Part shown: positions 58,414 through 64,000 of the stretch, one piece after another
Numbering within the stretch: the stretch's first letter is position 1
Layout of the letters: the number at the start of each line of letters is the position of its first letter
Source: Trichostrongylus colubriformis
Lineage: Eukaryota; Nematoda; Chromadorea; Rhabditida; Trichostrongylidae
Assembly: GCA_963978905.1 (NCBI GenBank)
Contig: OZ022259.1
Coordinates: 5,580,001 to 5,644,000, forward strand
Direction: 5' to 3'
DNA length: 64,000 bases
Made by a program: the position numbers and the translations under genes
The notes under the pieces: model-generated
What the model saw: the letters and a program-made list of their open reading frames with translations, nothing else
Database searches by the model: none
Told to the model about the DNA's origin: nothing

Positions 58414-59523
58414 GTGTGGATGACCGAGAATGTTGAGCTGCTAGCTAACCTGGCGACTACCGTTCCGGGGGTGTGTAACCTTACGTCAAGGTTTCGCACT
58501 GCGGCATGTCGCAAGCGAAGCAATGCGGACGAGCTGAAGGCGCCATGTTGTTGGGTTCCGAAGCGATTAAAAGACAACTGCGTATCGCACCCCTAGCATT
58601 AGCATTGTAATCGATCTAAGACCCCGACGTGCATAGCTCGCACACACTGCGTCGCACGCCGCTCGTCGTTGTGCAAAATCCTGATATAAGGGTTCACACC
58701 CCCGGTCCGGAATTCGCTTCGGACCTTGTAGAGACGGTGTCACTAGCCACTACAATGAGCTTGTGAAAGACGCTCATTCCGAAAGCACAAATAAAGAAAT
58801 CCAATAAGTGGATGGAGCTTTAGGAGTTGTCCGAGACACATTTCTGAAGGTTCAGAAGACTTTCGCATCCTCTCCGAATTGTTACGGAAATGTTTTCCAA
58901 GTGATTAATAAGCAACGCTCCCACACTGTGAATACTTCTCCACCCTGTAAATAGCTGTTTGACTGGTTCACCTTCGCAACGCCTTTTTTCCTACGATTTC
59001 ACGGTCATTCGAATTGGCTACCTGAAAAGTTGGGTATCATAAAACAATGCGCATTACGCTGCGATGTTTCTCGAATTGCAATTTGTTTGCATTGCACGAT
59101 TCATCGACCACGACCAACTTCCCTCTTCTTTTCAAACTTTCTTGATCACTTCTTCTTGCCTACTGCTCACTGTTTTTCAGCTTCCTTTGACGTCCATACG
59201 TAGGTTCATTAATTCTGTCGTACCTGAAACATCTTTTATTATTTATTTATTTAGTGTCAGTTTTAGTATCATTTGAGGTTAAGCAATATGATATGTGTCT
59301 GAAGCCGAGAGCCTTCCAATTGACCGAGGACATACTCTGAATTTCCAGGAGCAAGTTTGGAAATTTTGAAGGAAATTTTAAAAATATTATAAGTGTTATA
59401 AGTGGGGCACAGTGCACAAACCAACGTAATTTGGCGGTCTTTTCAGGGTCTTGAATCACATTTCCTCATGTTTCCATTCTCGCCGTCCACTTCTGCATGT
59501 TTCCACGATCCCCGCTTCCTCTG
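58414..59523. other. Intergenic, nothing recognised
   Basis: Short ORFs only. Confidence 0.3.
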
Positions 59524-59697
59524 TTAGGCCGTGTTCATACTCAGCCCCGGCTGGGCGTGGATGCTTCCACAGGGAGCGAGACAGAGCGGCATGGGGGAGG
59601 TGCAGAGACGGCGCAGGTAACGAGGCGGGGTGGCATAGACGGAAAAAGCAGAACAGCCACTCCCTGCCGTCGGCACAGCAGGGTATGAACACGACAT
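59524..59697. repeat. Family Y MITE
   Basis: TAGGCCGTGTTCATACTCAG on the left and AGGGTATGAACACGACATTA on the right. The core shares GGCATGGGGGAGGTGCAGAG ACGGCGCAGGTAACGAGGC with the 28443 copy. Confidence 0.75.
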
Positions 59698-59909
59698 TAC
59701 TCGGCGCTACCCTTTCTACCTCTGAGATCTTTTGTAGCGGTCCTCAGTATGTCGCGATCTCACGTTACGATGCCTTCCACACTCTTCTCTCTAGTGAATT
59801 CTTTTGTTCGGTCTTGACTAGGTATGACCATTTGAAAACACTTTGTGCACAACTTAACCTCATACTTTTCAGTGGGAGGAACCAAAAAAGGAATTAGAAA
59901 ACTTGTAGA

Positions 59910-60055
59910 ATAAAGATAATATTAGTATTGTTAGTATAAAATTAAATGAAATAAAATTATATTAAATATAAAAAATTAAATAAGTTAAGTTAAACAAACT
60001 AAAAAAATTAAATAATATTAGTATGAAAATAATATTATATTACACTGGTCCATAA
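59910..60055. repeat. AT-rich low-complexity tract
   Basis: AAATTAAATGAAATAAAATT-type sequence with almost no G or C. Confidence 0.75.
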
Positions 60056-60219
60056 GTTCCGGAGTACCCTACATTAATAGTTGTAAAAATCACCGAAGGA
60101 ATCTAAAAGTTGTGATAGTGTGGTCGTCACTCTGGTGCACTTGGCCACCCAGGACCGCCTTTTTTTCGGATCAAAGGATAGGGTCGATTTTTGCGAGCTT
60201 GAGCTGTTAGGATACGTCC

Positions 60220-60653
60220 TTAAAGGAATCGTCCACGGAAAATGAGTTTTTGTGTTACCCATATATTTATGTTGTATTTGCCTGATATTGGCCTCATGCA
60301 AAATTTCAAGCGAAAAAATGTGAATCTGGGTGAGATACAGCACCACAAAGTGCGGTCCCAGTGGGCGGGGCCTCTGTGTAAAAGCCTCGTTCCGCGTCCG
60401 CCGTGGTCTGAGACGCATTGTAGGAACAGAAGGTTATGTAAACAGTCCCACTCTCCGTTCCCAACGGCGGCGGAAGACGGGACGAGGCTTTTACACGGAG
60501 GCCCCGGCCCACTGGGACCGCACTTTGTGATGCTGTATCTCAGCCAGATTCACATTTTTTCGCGTGAAATTTTGCATGAGGCCAACATTAGGCAAATACA
60601 ACATAAATATATGGGTAACACAAAAACTCATTTTCCGTGGACGATTCCTTTAA
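60220..60653. repeat. TTAA-bounded long fold-back (family B), copy 2, opposite orientation
   Basis: Same ends (TTAAAGGAATCGTCC) and arms as 57979-58413. The loop is reversed: CGTCCGCCGTGGTCTGAGAC comes first and CAACGGCGGCGGAAGACGGG last, so this copy lies in the opposite direction 1.8 kb away. Confidence 0.92.
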
Positions 60654-60837
60654 ATATGGGGAACAACATATCTATCTGTCATTGTACCGCTGTAAAAATT
60701 GGTTCGTGTTTCAACACCATTACTGGTATGACCCAGTAATATAATTAACCCAATGACCGATCCCAGGTACTTTCTAAATGAAGACTGTTAGTCAGATTTG
60801 AAAAAAAAGTTTACATTCTTCCTCGCCCTATGCTCAG

Positions 60838-61172
60838 TTAAAGGCAGTGATAGGAGTAATTCGGGCCGAATATGGAAAGATCATTAAATATGAAGATTTA
60901 GGTGTGCAATAGTACGGAAGTGAATAAATAGCGAATGAAACAGTTATACCCTTCTTTCGCCGTTTATTCTCAAAAGAGGCGGATCGTCTTGAAAAAAGGG
61001 GCGGGCTGCCATAAAGCAAGTGGTAGCAGTTGGAGGAGACGGCTCTTATAAAGCTCGGAGGCCCTCTCTCTCTTTGGAACTTTCGTCTTATATGGTCTTG
61101 TTACACCCCTAGCTTTCATTTACCTACCTGGGGAGCTACCATTACCCACATTACACCTATCACTGTCTTTAA
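60838..61172. repeat. Family A MITE (short type)
   Basis: TTAAAGGCAGTGATAGGAGT AATTCGG at the left, ACACCTATCACTGTCTTTAA at the right; 335 bases. The inverse of the 38331-38687 copy. Confidence 0.85.
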
Positions 61173-64000
61173 GGCAGCGCTCAGAACCAGCGGCATTTGC
61201 CCGATTGGTAGTTGACGCAACGCACCGCGATGCAGGCCCAGCAATAAATATTGTGTGTATAAGTGCTCGCAGGGCTATTGCATCGCTGACAATCAACATT
61301 GCCAAAGTGCTGAGGCCGCAGAGATCGCGCTATCGGACACCGAGTATGAACATGGCCTCCGCCTTCTGATTTTTATGCAACTTCGACATCATTGAGAGCG
61401 AGAAAGAAGCAAGTTGATCGGGTAGTGCGCCATCTACGCATTACGTGTGTGATTAGAGCCCCTCTTCCTTCTGAGAATCTTCATCAATTCGACTGAACTG
61501 ACTACTGTAATTGAAGGGAATTCGAGACGATTCTCATGTCAGGAGTCTCCCTCAGACCTTACTTTAACCCACGAGATGTTGAGGTGCTTCTTGCCAGTTG
61601 CTTTTTTTTCACGGGAAACAACTGTGCCAGGAATGTGTCCCTGCTTTGCAATGAGATGAACCTGACAGCTGATGTACAAAAAAAACGTTCCTCGACCTCG
61701 ATGTCCAGGCTACCAAGGGCTTGACCTCAAGCCGCGTGACAAGACCATTCATTGGATGCTCTTGGGTGTACCAAGAGCTGAGACTTTTAGTCGTGGCTTC
61801 AATGAGGAGACCACTCACCTTGGACTGTCACTCACGCAGGTGTTCGACTCACGTTCTGAGGGGTCCTCTGATAGGTGCTCTGAATCGACAGACACCACCA
61901 TATATCTGTAGCGTGCAGAAGGCTAATGACTTAGCAAACGCAGCATAATCTCTAAAGCCGGCTGTTTTTCAAAGTGCCTAATTCCCTCGTCATTTTTGTA
62001 CATCCTCTGGGGAATACAGTTCTCCACAAGGATTGGGCATTCACTCCCACTCATGGTAGCTCCAGACCTCCAAGGCACCTCTTCAAAATAATGCTGAGCA
62101 GAAGAGCTGCGTATGGTTCAGGATTTTCTTCGACTTTTTGTCTTCTGACGCTCCCCATGCCATTTGCTTCCTCTTGCTCAGCTGTCCGGCCAACTCGTTC
62201 ACTATCGATCCTCCTTCATTCAGAGATGTTGTGAGCAAACGACTAAGGACCAGTCCGCGTAAACAGCGTGTGCGTTAAGTTCAGCCGACCTTTCGACATT
62301 CCCCGACAAAATCAGCCACTATCAATCTAATTTGCCTATTGCTTGTGTTATAAACAACATTTTATTAACGACGAGGAGATTGGCGATTAATTGACTTCAG
62401 TCCATTTTCGCTCTCATGTCATTCCATTGGAGTTTGTGCATGCTATTGAATAGCGACGTTGAGGCGTATGGGTGAGGCACGGTCAACAACCCGAGAAATA
62501 AGGCGCCATTCCCTTTACTAATTCCAAAAATGGAAGTGGTAGCTTTTGCAAAAGACGTCTCCTGTGAGTTCGGGGGGGGGGGGCTCCTTTCATTGAAGGA
62601 TTTGCCGCACATGGTCTTCTTGATCCCTAACACTATTTGGTTGTCACACTTCAAGAGTTCTCCGCACTCACATCACTCCTTTTAATCGCCAATTGTGGCA
62701 TTTGCTAGCCTGGCACTTGGCCAAAATACAAATGACAACCAATTCTTCATTGGAAATCAGATACGTGGCGCAATCTGCATACTTTATTTAGTCACTTAAC
62801 TATTTCATGGTGACCAGGAACAACTAGTGAAAAAGATATGAGAAACGAAACAGGCAAGGCGGACTTCTCCTGTGGAAGATTTGTGCCCTTGTCTCAGGCC
62901 ACTCTTCTTTACCTACTCTTTCGTCAGGGATTACCACGCGCCATGACATTTGTCACGTAGAACATATTTGTGTTTTGAGAGGGCAATGTGGTGATGTACT
63001 GCTCGAGACTGGTTTTCCACAACGAAACTACCTCTTCCTGCCCTGCTCATCATCACTAATCTGAAATGGGTTGTACAAATCAATCTATATTTGGCTTTCT
63101 ATTATTTTTGGTCGGTCATCGGGAAGACCCATCAAACGTTTGCTGTGGGGAGAGTAGTCTTCTGATCATTATTGGTGGAAGGTTATTGATGAGGAGGGGG
63201 TTTTAGGTGTAGCGAGATGAATACATTGTGGCTGATTAGCCTAATATCGCCATTAATGAAGGATACACAACGATCCTTGTTTTTTATAAATTTGATAGAC
63301 CAGAAGAACTCTCAGTACTGCTGTGAGATCTCGCTGGTATAAGCAGGACCCTCTAAACTGGGTACGGTAAATTTATGACAACCACACACTTTAGGAAGGA
63401 TAAGGGCACGCCCTCCCAGGAATCACAATGCAGTGGCTCTGACGCAACTCTTACAGCATTATTGACAATTGTGTAAAGATGAGCATCACGAAAGGTCCCA
63501 GAACGACCCGCAGCTGACACGTAGTCTTCATTACTTTCGCGAAGCCACTCCATGTACAAATCGGTGCACTCTTCGGCTGGATTGATTTTGTACAAGTCAA
63601 CCGAAATCGGAAAAATATAGGAGCCTGAATGAGTTTGATACAGCAACTGATTCTAGGACTAGTGTGGGAGGTGGCGTCACTTGAATCAGTCTCTCTTGGT
63701 TCCTTAACTAAAGTCGTCTCCAGCATTGCCAGCCCGAACTGATGTGAAGGCGTGTGGAATCACAACAGGTAATGGTATCACCATCATGCACCCGGATATG
63801 GTATTTGGTAAGTCTCCCGCGGTGGTGGGCAGGGCTGGCGCGGTAATTTAAAAAGATTGCTTCTAAGGGCCTAAACTGATTTGTAGTGCTTGAAGCAATA
63901 GAGTTTGGATGGACAATGGAATGGCCAAGCCCTGCCAAGAGGAAAACCGTTTCCAGCTGGATTCCCATAAAGCAGTGCATGCTAGTTACGCTTAGAAGTG
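61173..64000. other. Right end, no supported gene
   Basis: GAGTATGAACATGGCCTCC near 61340 is a family Y end. A run of G lies at about 62571. The most protein-like frame is minus 63646-63353: YIFPISVDLYKINPAEECTD, then LYMEWLRESNEDYVSAAGRS and FRDAHLYTIVNNAVRVAS. It may be an exon of a gene continuing right of the window, but I do not recognise the family. Confidence 0.3.

Noticed and set aside
57965..58436. Paired 138-141 codon ORFs on both strands, and similar ones at 60074-60739
   Set aside because: They are the two readings of the long-arm fold-back family B; both strands give the same peptide blocks (YLCCICLMLASCKISREKNV).

Overview
The window looks like nuclear DNA of a parasitic nematode, most likely a strongylid (hookworm-type) worm. 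The clues are small spliced exons with short GT-AG introns, TTTCAG-type 3' splice sites directly before start codons (the nematode cis/trans-splicing consensus), AATAAA signals about 70-115 bases before the next gene, decayed mariner elements, a tRNA-derived SINE, and a dense load of fold-back MITEs. No bacterial, viral or organellar gene organisation is visible. Assignments come from reading translations and splice sites by eye; no search was run.

Genes. At the left edge (1-150, minus) is the first exon of an Enhancer of Polycomb homologue, running off the window. From 14849 to 22099 (plus) lies a compact cluster: an AAMP-type WD40 protein (11 exons, 419 codons, all phases consistent) followed by two tandem, diverged genes for the small (gamma) subunit of TFIIA. 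The spacing suggests an SL2-type operon. At 27137-28367 (minus) is a small protein with an acidic N-terminal half and a THAP-type C2CH zinc finger. At 32915-36248 (plus) is an AKAP10/D-AKAP2 homologue with two RGS-like regions and a C-terminal PKA-anchoring helix; its 5' end is not resolved.

Mobile DNA. Most of the rest is repeats. There are three decayed mariner copies (4362-5197, 16174-17042, 29971-30850), the second inside an AAMP intron; a Tc1-like element inside a fold-back element that is itself inside a MITE (5924-9015); a Pao/BEL integrase relic (52619-53280); a 1.77-kb terminal-inverted-repeat element with an intact unrecognised 168-codon ORF (9386-11157); and several MITE families. 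Four otherwise different families end in TTAA, three of them in TTAAAGG, which suggests a shared piggyBac-like mobilising transposase. GC-rich fold-backs of about 150-280 bp recur across 28-62 kb, two of them in AKAP10 introns.

The long tracts between these landmarks (roughly 2.1-4.3, 11.2-13.4, 22.2-27.1, 42.1-43.5, 48.2-50.4, 55.3-57.1 and 61.2-64 kb) contain no gene I can support, only short ORFs of the size expected by chance.
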